Part shown: piece after piece, positions 1 to 7,604 of the stretch
How positions within the stretch are numbered: position 1 is the stretch's first letter
How the letters are laid out: the number at the start of each line of letters is the position of its first letter
From: Bradyrhizobium commune
Lineage (GTDB): Bacteria; Pseudomonadota; Alphaproteobacteria; Rhizobiales; Xanthobacteraceae
Direction: 5' to 3'
Assembly: GCF_015624505.1 (NCBI RefSeq)
Contig: NZ_CP061379.1
Span: 2,666,001 to 2,730,000 of the forward strand
DNA length: 64,000 nt
The notes under the pieces: model-generated
Told to the model about the DNA's origin: nothing
Databases searched by the model: none
Seen by the model: only the letters and a program-made list of their open reading frames with translations
Translations under genes and position numbers: made by a program

Positions 1-38
1 CCTGTTCAACGGGCTAGGAAGCTTCCAAGGTGTGATTG

Positions 39-407
39 ATGTCGAATTCTGCTGCCTCGGCTTACGCGCGTGTTGCTACGACCACCGCATCTCCTCGGGA
101 TGTCGAGGCGCAGACCCTGCTGAAGGCGGCGAACAAGCTCCAGGACGCGGTCAACAGCGCTGACCCATTCAGCGAGCAGACCACGCAGGCCCTGATGTTC
201 AACCGCAAGCTCTGGACGATCTTCCTGAGCGAGGCGATGCGCGACAACAATCCGCAGCCGCTCGACGTGCGGCAGAAGATCGCCAACATCAGCGTGTTCG
301 TGCTGAGCCAGACCGCGGCGCTCCAGATGAGCCCGCAGTTCGATCATTTCCGCCCGCTGATCGAGATCAATCGCAATATTGCCGCCGGGCTATCCGGCCG
401 GCCGTGA
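39..407 (+). CDS. flaF: Flagellar biosynthesis regulator FlaF
   Basis: FlaF is a small alphaproteobacterial protein needed for flagellin expression or secretion; it works in the cytoplasm opposite the translational repressor FlbT. The 122-residue product has the family's length and its helical core (TALMFNRKLWTIFLSEAMRDN near residues 50-70, then the QKIANISVFVLSQ segment). A TTG at 36 is in frame, but ATG at 39 is better spaced from the AAGG at 27-30. Flagellin genes usually lie just upstream and would be outside the window. The next gene starts 12 bases after the stop, so the two are probably cotranscribed. Confidence 0.9.
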   Translation: MSNSAASAYARVATTTASPRDVEAQTLLKAANKLQDAVNSADPFSEQTTQALMFNRKLWTIFLSEAMRDNNPQPLDVRQKIANISVFVLSQTAALQMSPQFDHFRPLIEINRNIAAGLSGRP

Positions 408-419
408 CGGAGACTTGTC

Positions 420-788
420 ATGGCCGACATTATGAGCATCCTGTCGACCGCGTATAAGTCGAACGTTCTCTCAAATACGACGGGCTCGTCCAAATACGTC
501 CCGGTCGATTCCACGCTCTACCAGGGCAACTGGACCGGCACCTATCCCGACGGCAAGACGTTTTCGCTGAACGTCTCGCAGGTCAACGGATTCCGCGCGC
601 AGGTCCATTATCAGAGCGGTGGTACATCCCAGTACCAGCAGGTGCTGATCAAGGACTCCTCGTTTCGCTTTGGAAATACGAAGTTTACGCTGACGGATAC
701 CGGCAAGGCGCAGATCAAGAACGTCGTCACCGATCCCGCGACCGGCTCGACCTATCTCGACACCGCAGTCGCCACGCTCGACACCTGA
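420..788 (+). CDS. Conserved hypothetical protein of the flagellar locus
   Basis: I do not recognise a named family. The 122-residue product has no signal peptide or membrane segment. After about residue 35 it reads as alternating beta strands (GNWTGTYPDGKTFSLNVSQV, then VHYQSGGTSQYQQVLIKDSS), suggesting a small beta-barrel or sandwich domain. GGAG lies about 8 bases before the ATG. It follows flaF by 12 bases and converges on the FlaG-like gene, so a flagellum-related role is a positional inference only. Confidence 0.75.
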   Translation: MADIMSILSTAYKSNVLSNTTGSSKYVPVDSTLYQGNWTGTYPDGKTFSLNVSQVNGFRAQVHYQSGGTSQYQQVLIKDSSFRFGNTKFTLTDTGKAQIKNVVTDPATGSTYLDTAVATLDT

Positions 789-800
789 TCGACGGACGCC

Positions 801-1175
801 TCAGGCGCTAAGGTCCGTATTGAGCGGACGCGAGGGTTCGGACTTCAGATCCAGTGCATGGAAATAGGCGCGACGGCGTAGCATCGCCTCGTCCGGAAAC
901 TGGTTCACCACCGAGTCGGTCTTGTCGTTGACGACCTGGAAGACGAAGGATGCTGCCGCCTGGTCGAACACGACCTGGCGCGAGATGTTCTCGTTGCTCC
1001 GCAAATCGCTGTTCTGCGCGCTATTGCGGGCAGCTGCGCTCGCGTCGCCGGCGGCGACGGTCTGGCTCACCGGCAAATCGGTTTGCACGGCATCGTTCGC
1101 CGCCGAGTTCGACGTCGTTATGATCTGCACGGGGGCCGGTATCCCCACCGGCCTGATGCTGAAATCTGTACTCAT
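801..1175 (-). CDS. FlaG-like flagellar protein
   Basis: The 124-residue product has a disordered, Ala/Ser/Asn-rich N-terminal half. Its C-terminal half (VVFDQAAASFVFQVVNDKTD, then SVVNQFPDEAMLRRR) matches the FlaG pattern of a beta hairpin ending in a Q-[FI]-P-x-E-x-x-L-R-type segment. FlaG proteins affect filament length or assembly. The start is supported by GGAGG six bases upstream of the ATG. It is transcribed alone, convergent with the flaF operon. Assignment to FlaG rests on the C-terminal pattern, so it is moderately sure. Confidence 0.65.
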   Translation of the reverse strand: MSTDFSIRPVGIPAPVQIITTSNSAANDAVQTDLPVSQTVAAGDASAAARNSAQNSDLRSNENISRQVVFDQAAASFVFQVVNDKTDSVVNQFPDEAMLRRRAYFHALDLKSEPSRPLNTDLSA

Positions 1176-1275
1176 GGCAGCCTCCTGGTTGCCTCACGTG
1201 AGTCAAATCCCAACCCCTCTCAATACGCAACCATGGAACACCAGGATTGAAGACCCGGTAAGGAAACGTGACTAA

Positions 1276-1304
1276 CCGCGCGACGATATCGCCGCGCGGT
1301 TTTT
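1276..1304 (+). terminator. Hairpin with T-run
   Basis: CCGCGCG (1276-1282) pairs with CGCGCGG (1293-1299) around a 10-base loop and is followed by TTTTTCTT on the plus strand. It lies between two minus-strand genes, so the stem may also help end the flgI-flgJ-flgN transcript, although the minus strand has no good T-run. Confidence 0.45.
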
Positions 1305-1334
1305 CTTAAAATTGAAGATGATCTTCGCGCGCGC

Positions 1335-1832
1335 TCAGAGCGAGCGGCTGACCGCGAGCGGGGTGATGTGACGCGGGCCCGGCGTGGCGCGGCGTCCCGC
1401 GGCCGTATAGGTGTTCGGCACGTTGCGCTTCTGGATCTCGGCGTTGACGCCGCGCACAACACTCTCGGAGACCGCATGCGCGGTCGCGAGCACGGTGAGA
1501 TTGACCTGGAGCATGGCGCGGAACGCGTCGTGGTGCCGATGCAACGTCGAGAGCAGCTCGGGCGCGGATTTCGAAAGCTGGGCCTGGCTGGCCTTCAACT
1601 GGCTGACGGCGCCGACATAGCGCCGCGACAGCTCCTGCTTCTGGCTCTCCAGCGTCATTGCCTCGCGAACCTTGCCGGCCCGGACGAGCTCGGTCTCGCG
1701 CTCGATCAGGCCAAGCAAGGCGCTCATCGCGTCCATCAGGTCCTCGGCGAGCTTGCGCGCCTCGGTGCTGCCGGGTGAGTTGTTCGGGCGTTGCCCTGGC
1801 ATCGGCCGACGTGACGCGTTGAAGTGGTTCAT
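1335..1832 (-). CDS. flgN: FlgN-like flagellar export chaperone
   Basis: FlgN chaperones the hook-filament junction proteins FlgK and FlgL in the cytoplasm. The 165-residue product is almost all helix. It has the FlgN-type N-terminal coiled coil (LAEDLMDAMSALLGLIERETELVRAGK, about residues 26-52) and a second helix pair around residues 55-120. The reading frame is open further upstream into flgJ, but the ATG at 1832, 11 bases after the flgJ stop, fits the operon. It is the last gene of flgI-flgJ-flgN. The family is very divergent, so the symbol is probable rather than certain. Confidence 0.75.
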   Translation of the reverse strand: MNHFNASRRPMPGQRPNNSPGSTEARKLAEDLMDAMSALLGLIERETELVRAGKVREAMTLESQKQELSRRYVGAVSQLKASQAQLSKSAPELLSTLHRHHDAFRAMLQVNLTVLATAHAVSESVVRGVNAEIQKRNVPNTYTAAGRRATPGPRHITPLAVSRSL

Positions 1833-1843
1833 CTCGTTTGACC

Positions 1844-2212
1844 TTATGCCGTACGGAGAGTGGTTTTCGCCTGCTGCATGATCAGGGTACGGTAGACGTC
1901 GCGTGCGACACCGACGCCACCGGCGTTGGCGAAGTTCTTGGAATATTGCTCGGTCAGCATCGAACGCCACACGCCGGTGCCGGGCGTGTCGCCGAACGGG
2001 CCTTCGCCCTTCAGGCCCGAGGTCATCTGCGAGAACATGCTGTTGAGGAACATCGCCTCGAAATCGGTGGCGGTCTTCTGCGCCTTGGTCTGCTGCTGCG
2101 GCGAGACTTTCTGAAGCGCGGCGGCGAGTTCGAAGTCGGGCCGTCCGTTGCGGCTCTCCACCGAGAAGGCAGGGTTGACGACAGGGCTGGAGGCGGTCGT
2201 GCCGATCTGCAT
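1844..2212 (-). CDS. flgJ: Rod-binding protein, FlgJ N-terminal domain only
   Basis: The 122-residue product carries the rod-capping domain of FlgJ. The family signature is visible as TATDFEAMFLNSMFSQMTSG (about residues 47-66), then GTGVWRSMLTEQYSK and a GVGVARDVYRTL end. FlgJ of enterobacteria has an added muramidase domain that digests peptidoglycan as the rod passes; it is absent here, which is normal for alphaproteobacteria. The ATG overlaps the flgI stop by one base (TGATG), indicating translational coupling. Confidence 0.88.
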   Translation of the reverse strand: MQIGTTASSPVVNPAFSVESRNGRPDFELAAALQKVSPQQQTKAQKTATDFEAMFLNSMFSQMTSGLKGEGPFGDTPGTGVWRSMLTEQYSKNFANAGGVGVARDVYRTLIMQQAKTTLRTA

Positions 2213-3336
2213 CACATCACCTCGATGTCGGCTTCGATCGCGCCGGCGGCCTTGATCGCCTGAAGGATGCTGATCAGGTCGCGCGGGCCGATGCCGAGGC
2301 CGTTGAGACCGTCGACGAGCTGCTGGAGCGAGACGCCGTCCTTGACGACGGCGAACTTCTTGCCGTCCTCGGTGACGCCGACGCTGGAGCGCGGTGTGAC
2401 CACGGTCCGGCCCCGCGACAGCGGGTTGGGCTGGCTCACCTGCGGGCTCTCTGAGATCGTGACCGTGAGGTTGCCCTGCGCGACCGCGACGGTGGCGACG
2501 CGGACGTCGCGGCCCATCACGATGATGCCCGAGCGTTCGTCGATGACGATCTTGGCGGCGAGATCCGGATCGACCTGGAGCTGCTCGATCTCGGTCAGGA
2601 AGGCCACGACGTTGCCCTTGAACTCGGGCGGGATCGTGAGCTGCACCGTCGAGGGATCGATCGGCTCGGCGCTCTTGACGCCGAGATAGTCGTTGATCGC
2701 GGCTGCGATCCGCTTTGCGGTGGTGAAGTCGGCGTTGCGCAGCGCCAGCCGCACGTTCGGGAGGCGATTGAGCGCGAACTCGATCTCGCGCTCGATGATG
2801 GCGCCGTTGGCGATGCGGCCCACGGTCGGAACGCCGCGCACGATTTTCGCCGCTTCGCCCTCGGCCTGGAAGCCGGAGATCGCGAGCGAGCCCTGCGCCA
2901 CCGAATAGACGTTGCCGTCGGCGCCGAGGAGGGGGGTGACGAGCAGGGTGCCGCCGCGCAAATCCTTGGCGTCGCCGAGCGCGGACACGGTGACGTCCAT
3001 GCGCGTGCCTTGCGTCGCGAAGGCCGGCAGATTGCCGGTCACCATCACGGCGGCGACGTTGCCGGTGCGGATGGTGGCGCCGCGGATGTTGACGCCCATG
3101 CGCTCGAGCATCGCTTGCAGCGACTGCTTGGTGAAGGGGATGTTGTTGAGGGTGTCGCCGGTGCCGTTGAGGCCGACGACGAGGCCGTAGCCGATCAGCT
3201 GGTTCTGCCGCACGCCTTCGATATTGGCGAGATCCTTGATGCGCGAGGTCGCGTTTGCGGACGCGACCGACAACGCCAGCGCTGACAGCGCGGCGCAGGC
3301 CCACCCAAGAATCCTCACCCAACGAACGCCTGGCAT
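2212..3336 (-). CDS. flgI: Flagellar P-ring protein FlgI
   Basis: FlgI forms the periplasmic P ring, the bushing around the rod in the peptidoglycan. The 374-residue product has a cleavable signal peptide (hydrophobic stretch about residues 8-28 ending SANA) followed by the family's opening SRIKDLANIEGVRQNQLIGYG and its GLNGTGD motif. The chosen ATG at 3336 has GGGGAG six bases upstream; 17 more codons are open but would bury the signal peptide. It heads flgI-flgJ-flgN, with a sigma-54-like promoter about 75-90 bases upstream and a shared regulatory region with fliX. Confidence 0.95.
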   Translation of the reverse strand: MPGVRWVRILGWACAALSALALSVASANATSRIKDLANIEGVRQNQLIGYGLVVGLNGTGDTLNNIPFTKQSLQAMLERMGVNIRGATIRTGNVAAVMVTGNLPAFATQGTRMDVTVSALGDAKDLRGGTLLVTPLLGADGNVYSVAQGSLAISGFQAEGEAAKIVRGVPTVGRIANGAIIEREIEFALNRLPNVRLALRNADFTTAKRIAAAINDYLGVKSAEPIDPSTVQLTIPPEFKGNVVAFLTEIEQLQVDPDLAAKIVIDERSGIIVMGRDVRVATVAVAQGNLTVTISESPQVSQPNPLSRGRTVVTPRSSVGVTEDGKKFAVVKDGVSLQQLVDGLNGLGIGPRDLISILQAIKAAGAIEADIEVM

Positions 3337-3410
3337 CCTCTGCTCCCCGAGGCTCCTCAAATCGAAGGACCCGAACGACACTCCCATGACGAGCTGGTCC
3401 GGCGCTGTCC

Positions 3411-3428
3411 TTGCGAGCGCTGTGCCAA
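3411..3428 (-). promoter_or_regulatory. Sigma-54-type promoter of flgI
   Basis: On the minus strand the site reads TTGGCAC-AGCGC-TCGCAA, a match to the sigma-54 consensus TGGCAC-N5-TTGC except for one T-to-C change. It lies 75 bases upstream of the flgI start and about 100 bases from the CGGCA-N5-TGCCG dyad, a spacing usual for an upstream activator site. An equivalent site with the same C substitution precedes flgF. Confidence 0.65.
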
Positions 3429-3523
3429 CCCGGGGCAGCGGGGTTAGGCGATTGAATAGGTTGAATAAATCTCTTTCGATCGACGCCAGAGCGCGTCCGC
3501 CTTGAGGAGCGAAACTGCCGCGT

Positions 3524-3542
3524 CCCGGCAGATTTTGCCGGG
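3524..3542. promoter_or_regulatory. Recurrent flagellar dyad, copy 1 (ftr/FlbD-like)
   Basis: This is a perfect inverted repeat, CCCGGCA-GATTT-TGCCGGG, in the flgI/fliX intergenic region. Its core recurs with the same 5-base spacer in the other divergent flagellar intergenic regions (15590, 24575, 24771). Composition and distance from the sigma-54-like site recall the ftr elements bound by FlbD in Caulobacter, but that comparison is from memory. Confidence 0.6.
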
Positions 3543-3545
3543 CCG

Positions 3546-3561
3546 TTTACGCGTCGTTAAC
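3546..3561 (+). promoter_or_regulatory. CtrA-box-like site upstream of fliX
   Basis: TTTA-N7-TTAAC differs from the CtrA consensus TTAA-N7-TTAAC by one base. It lies 45-60 bases before the fliX start, directly beside dyad copy 1. In Caulobacter, class II flagellar genes including fliX are activated by phosphorylated CtrA. Confidence 0.5.
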
Positions 3562-3606
3562 CATAAAGCGGTGAAGCTCCCGCGATCGATCACCCGGATT
3601 GCTTCG

Positions 3607-4020
3607 ATGCGCATCTACGGACCGAACGGCACCACGCTTGGAACGCCGGCCAGCCAGGCCAGGCGAACGAGCTCCGGCACCTTCGTGCTGCCCGACACCT
3701 CGTCGACGCAGGAGACGCGTGCGGCCGGTGCCCCGAAGGCCGCCGCCAACATCGACGGGCTGCTCGCGCTGCAAGGCATCGAGGAAGATCCGGTCGAACG
3801 GCGCAAGCGTTCGGTTGCCCGCGGCAAGTCCGCGCTCGACGTGCTCGACGATCTCAAGATGGGACTTCTGTCCGGCAATCTCGACGCCTCCACGGTGTTG
3901 CGGCTGCGGGATGCCGCGGCGAACCTGAAATCCTCCTCCGGCGATTCCGGCCTTGATGCCGTGCTCTCCGAGATCGAGCTGCGCGTCGAGGTCGAGCTGG
4001 CGAAGGCCGGCCAGGCGTAG
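3607..4020 (+). CDS. fliX: Flagellar assembly regulator FliX
   Basis: FliX couples completion of early flagellar structures to the sigma-54 activator FlbD in alphaproteobacteria. The 137-residue product begins MRIYGPNGT as FliX proteins do. It has a disordered Ser/Thr/Ala-rich stretch (residues 12-45) and the conserved C-terminal region with GKSALDVLDDLKMGLLSG and DAVLSEIELRVEVELAK. The open frame extends upstream, but ATG 3607 gives the family's usual N-terminus. It is divergent from flgI. Its presence supports reading the nearby dyads as FlbD sites. Confidence 0.9.
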   Translation: MRIYGPNGTTLGTPASQARRTSSGTFVLPDTSSTQETRAAGAPKAAANIDGLLALQGIEEDPVERRKRSVARGKSALDVLDDLKMGLLSGNLDASTVLRLRDAAANLKSSSGDSGLDAVLSEIELRVEVELAKAGQA

Positions 4021-4024
4021 CGCC

Positions 4025-4396
4025 TTACGCCGCTTCCTCCTTCTGCTGAGCATCGTAGCGGCGCTGGGCGGCGAGCACGTCCTTCAGATTCTCCTCGGCC
4101 CAATCGCGCAACGGATCGACCGCGGCGGCGAGTGTCAGGCCGAGCTGCGTGATCGAGTATTCGACCGTCACCGGCACAGTCGCGATGGCGCGGCGCTTGA
4201 TCAGGCCGTCGCGTTCAAGCGACTTGAGAACCTGGCTCAGCATCTTCTGCGAGATACCTTCAATCGTGCGGCGCAACTGATTGAAGCGCATCGGCTCCTC
4301 GCGCAGCAGCAACAGGATCAGCACCGCCCATTTGTCGCCGACACGATCGAGGATCTGGCGGGTCGGACAATCCGCCGAATAGACGTTGGGTTTCAT
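4025..4396 (-). CDS. HxlR-family transcriptional regulator
   Basis: The 123-residue product is a single winged helix-turn-helix of the HxlR/YodB type: an N-terminal Cys (residue 10, in SADCPTRQILDRVGDKWAV) followed by FNQLRRTIEGISQKMLSQVL and ERDGLIKR. In the family that Cys often senses quinones, aldehydes or oxidants. It is divergent from an NAD(P)-binding oxidoreductase gene, the usual target arrangement. Two TAGTTACT repeats, ten bases apart, lie between them. It probably represses that gene; the inducer is unknown. Confidence 0.88.
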   Translation of the reverse strand: MKPNVYSADCPTRQILDRVGDKWAVLILLLLREEPMRFNQLRRTIEGISQKMLSQVLKSLERDGLIKRRAIATVPVTVEYSITQLGLTLAAAVDPLRDWAEENLKDVLAAQRRYDAQQKEEAA

Positions 4397-4442
4397 CTCC
4401 GTCCCTCATGCTCCGTTCCGGTTACCCCTGTGTAATCAGGTA

Positions 4443-4455
4443 AGCACAAAGTGCT
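4443..4455. promoter_or_regulatory. Short inverted repeat, possible operator
   Basis: AGCAC-AAA-GTGCT is a perfect short dyad in the HxlR/oxidoreductase intergenic region. It is a candidate second regulator site; evidence is only symmetry and position. Confidence 0.3.
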
Positions 4456-4484
4456 CTCTTAACACCAGCATTCCTTGCGATATC

Positions 4485-4502
4485 TAGTTACTGATAGTTA
4501 CT
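4485..4502. promoter_or_regulatory. Direct repeat, candidate HxlR operator
   Basis: TAGTTACT occurs twice (4485-4492 and 4495-4502), with a 10-base period that puts both copies on one face of the helix. It lies 22-39 bases before the oxidoreductase start. HxlR-type dimers commonly bind such paired half-sites. Confidence 0.45.
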
Positions 4503-4523
4503 ATCGAAGCAAAGGAGCCTTCC

Positions 4524-5135
4524 ATGAAAATCGCAGTTGCCGGTGCCTCGGGCCGGGCCGGTTCGGAGATCGCCAAGGAACTGTCCCGTCGCGGCCACAG
4601 CGTCACCGCCATCGCGCGGAACCCGGAGAAGATCGCAAGCCTGCCCAATGTCGTGCCGACCAAGGGCGACGTGCTCGACCAGGCCGGCCTCGCCAAGCTG
4701 TGGGCCGGGCATGACGCCGCCGTCAGTTCCGTGCACTTCCTGGCCAGCGATGCACACAAGCTGCTTGCGGCGGCCAAGGCGTCCGGGGTGGGTCGCTATC
4801 TCGTGGTCGGCGGCGCCGGCAGCCTGGAGGTCGCTCCCGGTGTCAAACTGGTCACAACCCCCGGTTTTCCGGCCCAATACAAGGCCGAGGCCGAGGCGGG
4901 CTCCGCGTTTCTCGACCTGCTGCGGCAGGAAAAGGACCTGAACTGGACCTTCATCTCGCCGTCGGCGCTGTTCATCGAGGGGGAACGGACGGGCAAGTTC
5001 CGGCTCGGGACCGACCAGCTTCTCGCAGATGCGAACGGCAAGAGCTGGATCAGCTTCGCCGACTACGCCATTGCGCTGGCTGACGAGATCGAGCGGCCGG
5101 CCCATTTGCGGCAGCGTTTCACGGTCGGCTACTAG
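4524..5135 (+). CDS. NAD(P)-binding oxidoreductase, NmrA/YwnB-like
   Basis: The 203-residue cytoplasmic protein has a Rossmann fold with the dinucleotide motif GASGRAGSEIAKEL at residues 7-20. This is the atypical-SDR class with an NmrA-like NAD(P)-binding domain. No classical YxxxK catalytic pair is evident, so it may be a quinone or NADPH-responsive reductase. AAGGAG precedes the ATG. Its divergent HxlR neighbour suggests induction by a reactive electrophile or oxidant, which is inference. The substrate cannot be told from sequence. Confidence 0.85.
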   Translation: MKIAVAGASGRAGSEIAKELSRRGHSVTAIARNPEKIASLPNVVPTKGDVLDQAGLAKLWAGHDAAVSSVHFLASDAHKLLAAAKASGVGRYLVVGGAGSLEVAPGVKLVTTPGFPAQYKAEAEAGSAFLDLLRQEKDLNWTFISPSALFIEGERTGKFRLGTDQLLADANGKSWISFADYAIALADEIERPAHLRQRFTVGY

Positions 5136-5306
5136 GCTAAAGGCCGCCCCCGGGGGCCTCCCGGATAAACCTTCCTGTGCAAGGGCTTGGGGGCGGTAAC
5201 TGCGCCATTAAGGAAATATTGTCTGTCACAAGGGGTAGCTATATAAGCCCCGGCTCAACGGACCCCGTTCCGTTCGCGAGTCGTTGCTTAAGAAGATAGG
5301 CCGCCC

Positions 5307-5717
5307 TTGGAAAAGTTGAAAAACTACCGACCGACCGAAAAAGAGCCTTTCATGAACGACCGGCAGAAGGAGTACTTCCGTTTGAAGCTCCTCGCCTGGA
5401 AGGATGAGATCCTCAAAGAGTCCAAGCTCACCCTGCAGGCTTTGCAGGAGGAGAACGTGAACCACCCCGATCTCGCTGATCGGGCTTCGTCCGAAACCGA
5501 CCGTGCCATCGAACTCCGCGCCCGCGACCGCCAGCGCAAGTTGATCGCCAAGATCGACGCCGCGCTGCAGCGGATCGAGGACAACACCTACGGCTATTGC
5601 GAGGACACCGGCGAGCCGATCTCCTTGAAGCGGCTCGAGGCCCGGCCCATCGCGACGCTCTCGGTGGAGGCGCAGGAGCGCCACGAGAAACGCGAGAAGG
5701 TCTATCGCGACGAATAG
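5307..5717 (+). CDS. dksA: RNA polymerase-binding factor DksA, Cys-poor
   Basis: DksA enters the RNA polymerase secondary channel and, with ppGpp, adjusts rRNA and amino-acid promoters. The 136-residue product has the long coiled coil (about 25-95) and the tip residues D58 and A60, equivalent to D74 and A76 of E. coli. Only one of the four zinc-finger cysteines remains (C98); the others are T101, S119 and A122, a pattern I know from other alphaproteobacterial DksA proteins. The start is TTG at 5307, giving the usual EKLKNYRPTE N-terminus; an internal ATG at 5352 would cut into the domain. Confidence 0.93.
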   Translation: MEKLKNYRPTEKEPFMNDRQKEYFRLKLLAWKDEILKESKLTLQALQEENVNHPDLADRASSETDRAIELRARDRQRKLIAKIDAALQRIEDNTYGYCEDTGEPISLKRLEARPIATLSVEAQERHEKREKVYRDE

Positions 5718-5722
5718 AGTCC

Positions 5723-5751
5723 GAGCCGCCGATTGGCGGCTCTTTGTTTTT
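5723..5751 (+). terminator. Intrinsic terminator of dksA
   Basis: GAGCCGCC-GATT-GGCGGCTC forms a perfect 8-bp hairpin immediately followed by TTTGTTTTT, six bases after the dksA stop. Confidence 0.9.
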
Positions 5752-5997
5752 GAGCTCAAGGCGCAGCTTCGCGCCGCGATCGGCTTTTTGCCTGCGGCCA
5801 GCAGCCGCCTGCGTCGGCTCGCGCACGATCGCGAAAAACGAATCGCGATCAATGCGCTAGAGTCGATTCCTCCGAGCTCAGGTGAGTTCAGATGAGAAAC
5901 AGCCTTCACTTCAGGTGCGGGAGGTTTTGCGAGTCGCATCAACGGGATCGACTCGCATGCTGAGATTGAGATCAAGCAGCATCACGTTTCGCTGCAA

Positions 5998-6396
5998 TCA
6001 GGTCCCATGCGTCACAACCAGGTGCGCGTTTCCATAAAGCCGCGACCAGCTCAATATTTCCTTAAGCGCCGGCAGCTGGCCGTAGGCCGCGTCCGTCAGC
6101 TCGTACTCGACCCGCAACGGCTTCCCGGCGAAGGCGGTGCGCGTCACCAGGCCATCCTGCTCCAGCTCGCGCAGCTGTGTGGTCAGCATGTGCTGGGTGA
6201 TGCCGCCGACCGATCGCCGCAACGCGCCGAAACGAACAGCCCCGTTCATCAACACGACTAGGATCTCCAGCTTCCACTTGCCGCCGAGCGCGTGAATGGC
6301 GCGCTTGAAGTCGGCGAGGAGAGCCGGGTCGGGGGCGCAATCGCAGTCGCTCTCGCAGGCACTGGTCAGGTTTTCCATACCGGTCTCGAATTTCAT
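5998..6396 (-). CDS. HxlR-family regulator with N-terminal Cys cluster
   Basis: The 132-residue winged helix protein shows the HxlR core (ALGGKWKLEILVVLMNGAVR, then FGALRRSVGGITQHMLTTQL and ELEQDGLVTR). Unlike the first HxlR gene it has three cysteines in a short N-terminal run (SACESDCDC, residues 12-20), which could make it a thiol or metal sensor. ATG 6396 is preferred over upstream codons that read through the intergenic region. It is divergent from a reductase gene and probably controls it. Confidence 0.85.
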   Translation of the reverse strand: MKFETGMENLTSACESDCDCAPDPALLADFKRAIHALGGKWKLEILVVLMNGAVRFGALRRSVGGITQHMLTTQLRELEQDGLVTRTAFAGKPLRVEYELTDAAYGQLPALKEILSWSRLYGNAHLVVTHGT

Positions 6397-6491
6397 TCTA
6401 CTTGTGCCCCGGAAGATAGTGACCAGATGCGGCCTGAGCAGGGTTGTGGCGGAACCAATTTTCCGGCCTGTGCTTCGAGGGGAATTTGGCA

Positions 6492-7520
6492 ATGAGCACT
6501 GTTCTGGTCACCGGCGGCTCGGGCTTCGTCGGAATTCACGTCATTCTGCAGCTCCTGGCCGCCGGCCACACGGTGCGGACGACGGTGCGCCGGCCCGACC
6601 GGCGGGACGACGTGCTGGCGATGCTGCGTGAGGGCGGGGCGGCTTCGCCGGACAACCTGTCGCTCTTCACCGCCGATCTCACCGGGGACGCAGGCTGGCG
6701 CGAGGCGGTCGCGGGTTGCGACTACGTGCTCCATGTCGCTTCGCCGCTGTCGACCCGCGTGCCCGACGACGAGAACGAGATGATCATCCCGGCGCGCGAC
6801 GGTACGCTGCGGGTGCTGCGCGCCGCGCGCGATGCCGGCGTCAGGCGGGTCGTCATTACGTCCTCCCTGGGCGCGATCGGCTACGGCCACAAGCCGCGAC
6901 AAAAACCGTTCGACGAGACCGACTGGACCAATCTCGATGGCGCCGACGTGCAGCCCTACATCAAGTCCAAGACGCTGGCCGAGCGGGCAGCCTGGGATTT
7001 TGTCGCGCGCGAGGGCGGCGGCCTGGAGCTCTCGGTGGTCAACCCGGCGGGCATTTTCGGTCCCGTGCTGGGGCCGGATTTCTCGGGCTCGATCGAGATC
7101 GTCAAATCCCTGCTCGACGGCGCCATGCCGGCGGTGCCGCGGGTCTATTTCGGCGTGGTCGACGTCCGCGACGTCGCCGATCTGCATCTGCGGGCGATGA
7201 CCGCGCCGGAGGCCAAGGGCGAGCGTTTCATCGCGGTTTCCGGCGAGACGATGTCGATCCTCGACATCGGCCAGGTGCTGCGGCGGGAACTCGGTCCCAA
7301 GGCGCGCCGGGTTCCGCGGCTCCAGGCGCCGGACTGGCTGGTGCGGCTCGCCGCGAAACGGATTCCGCTGTTGCGTGCGGTCGTGCCGATGCTCGGCAGG
7401 GTGCGGCATTCGACCAGCGCCAAGGCGAGGACCATGCTCGGCTGGCAGGCCCGTTCCAATGACGACGCGATCCTCGCCACGGCCGAGAGCCTGATCCGGC
7501 TCAGCCTGGTCAAGGGCTGA
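6492..7520 (+). CDS. SDR-family NAD(P)-dependent reductase (dihydroflavonol reductase-like)
   Basis: The 342-residue protein is an extended/atypical SDR: the nucleotide motif GGSGFVGIHV is at residues 9-18. The active-site Ser is in VVITSSLGAIGYG, and YxxxK appears as YIKSK near residue 157. The family reduces ketones, aldehydes or flavonol-like substrates with NADPH. It pairs with the divergent HxlR gene and is followed by a hydratase gene 84 bases on. The true substrate is unknown. Confidence 0.87.
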   Translation: MSTVLVTGGSGFVGIHVILQLLAAGHTVRTTVRRPDRRDDVLAMLREGGAASPDNLSLFTADLTGDAGWREAVAGCDYVLHVASPLSTRVPDDENEMIIPARDGTLRVLRAARDAGVRRVVITSSLGAIGYGHKPRQKPFDETDWTNLDGADVQPYIKSKTLAERAAWDFVAREGGGLELSVVNPAGIFGPVLGPDFSGSIEIVKSLLDGAMPAVPRVYFGVVDVRDVADLHLRAMTAPEAKGERFIAVSGETMSILDIGQVLRRELGPKARRVPRLQAPDWLVRLAAKRIPLLRAVVPMLGRVRHSTSAKARTMLGWQARSNDDAILATAESLIRLSLVKG

Positions 7521-7604
7521 TGGCGCACGCCGCCCGTGCTTGTCAGGCCCGGGCGGGGATGCTCCACTGCCGCGCATGATTGCGTAGCGTGGGAGGCGGC
7601 GCCG

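Noticed and set aside
2213..3322. Long Arg/His-rich frame upstream of flgJ in the same frame
   Set aside because: It is a shadow of flgI in another frame; the genuine flgJ start is ATG 2212 at the TGATG junction.
5752..5997. Minus-strand open frame between dksA and the second HxlR gene
   Set aside because: It overlaps the dksA terminator and dksA itself, with basic low-complexity translation; treated as non-coding.
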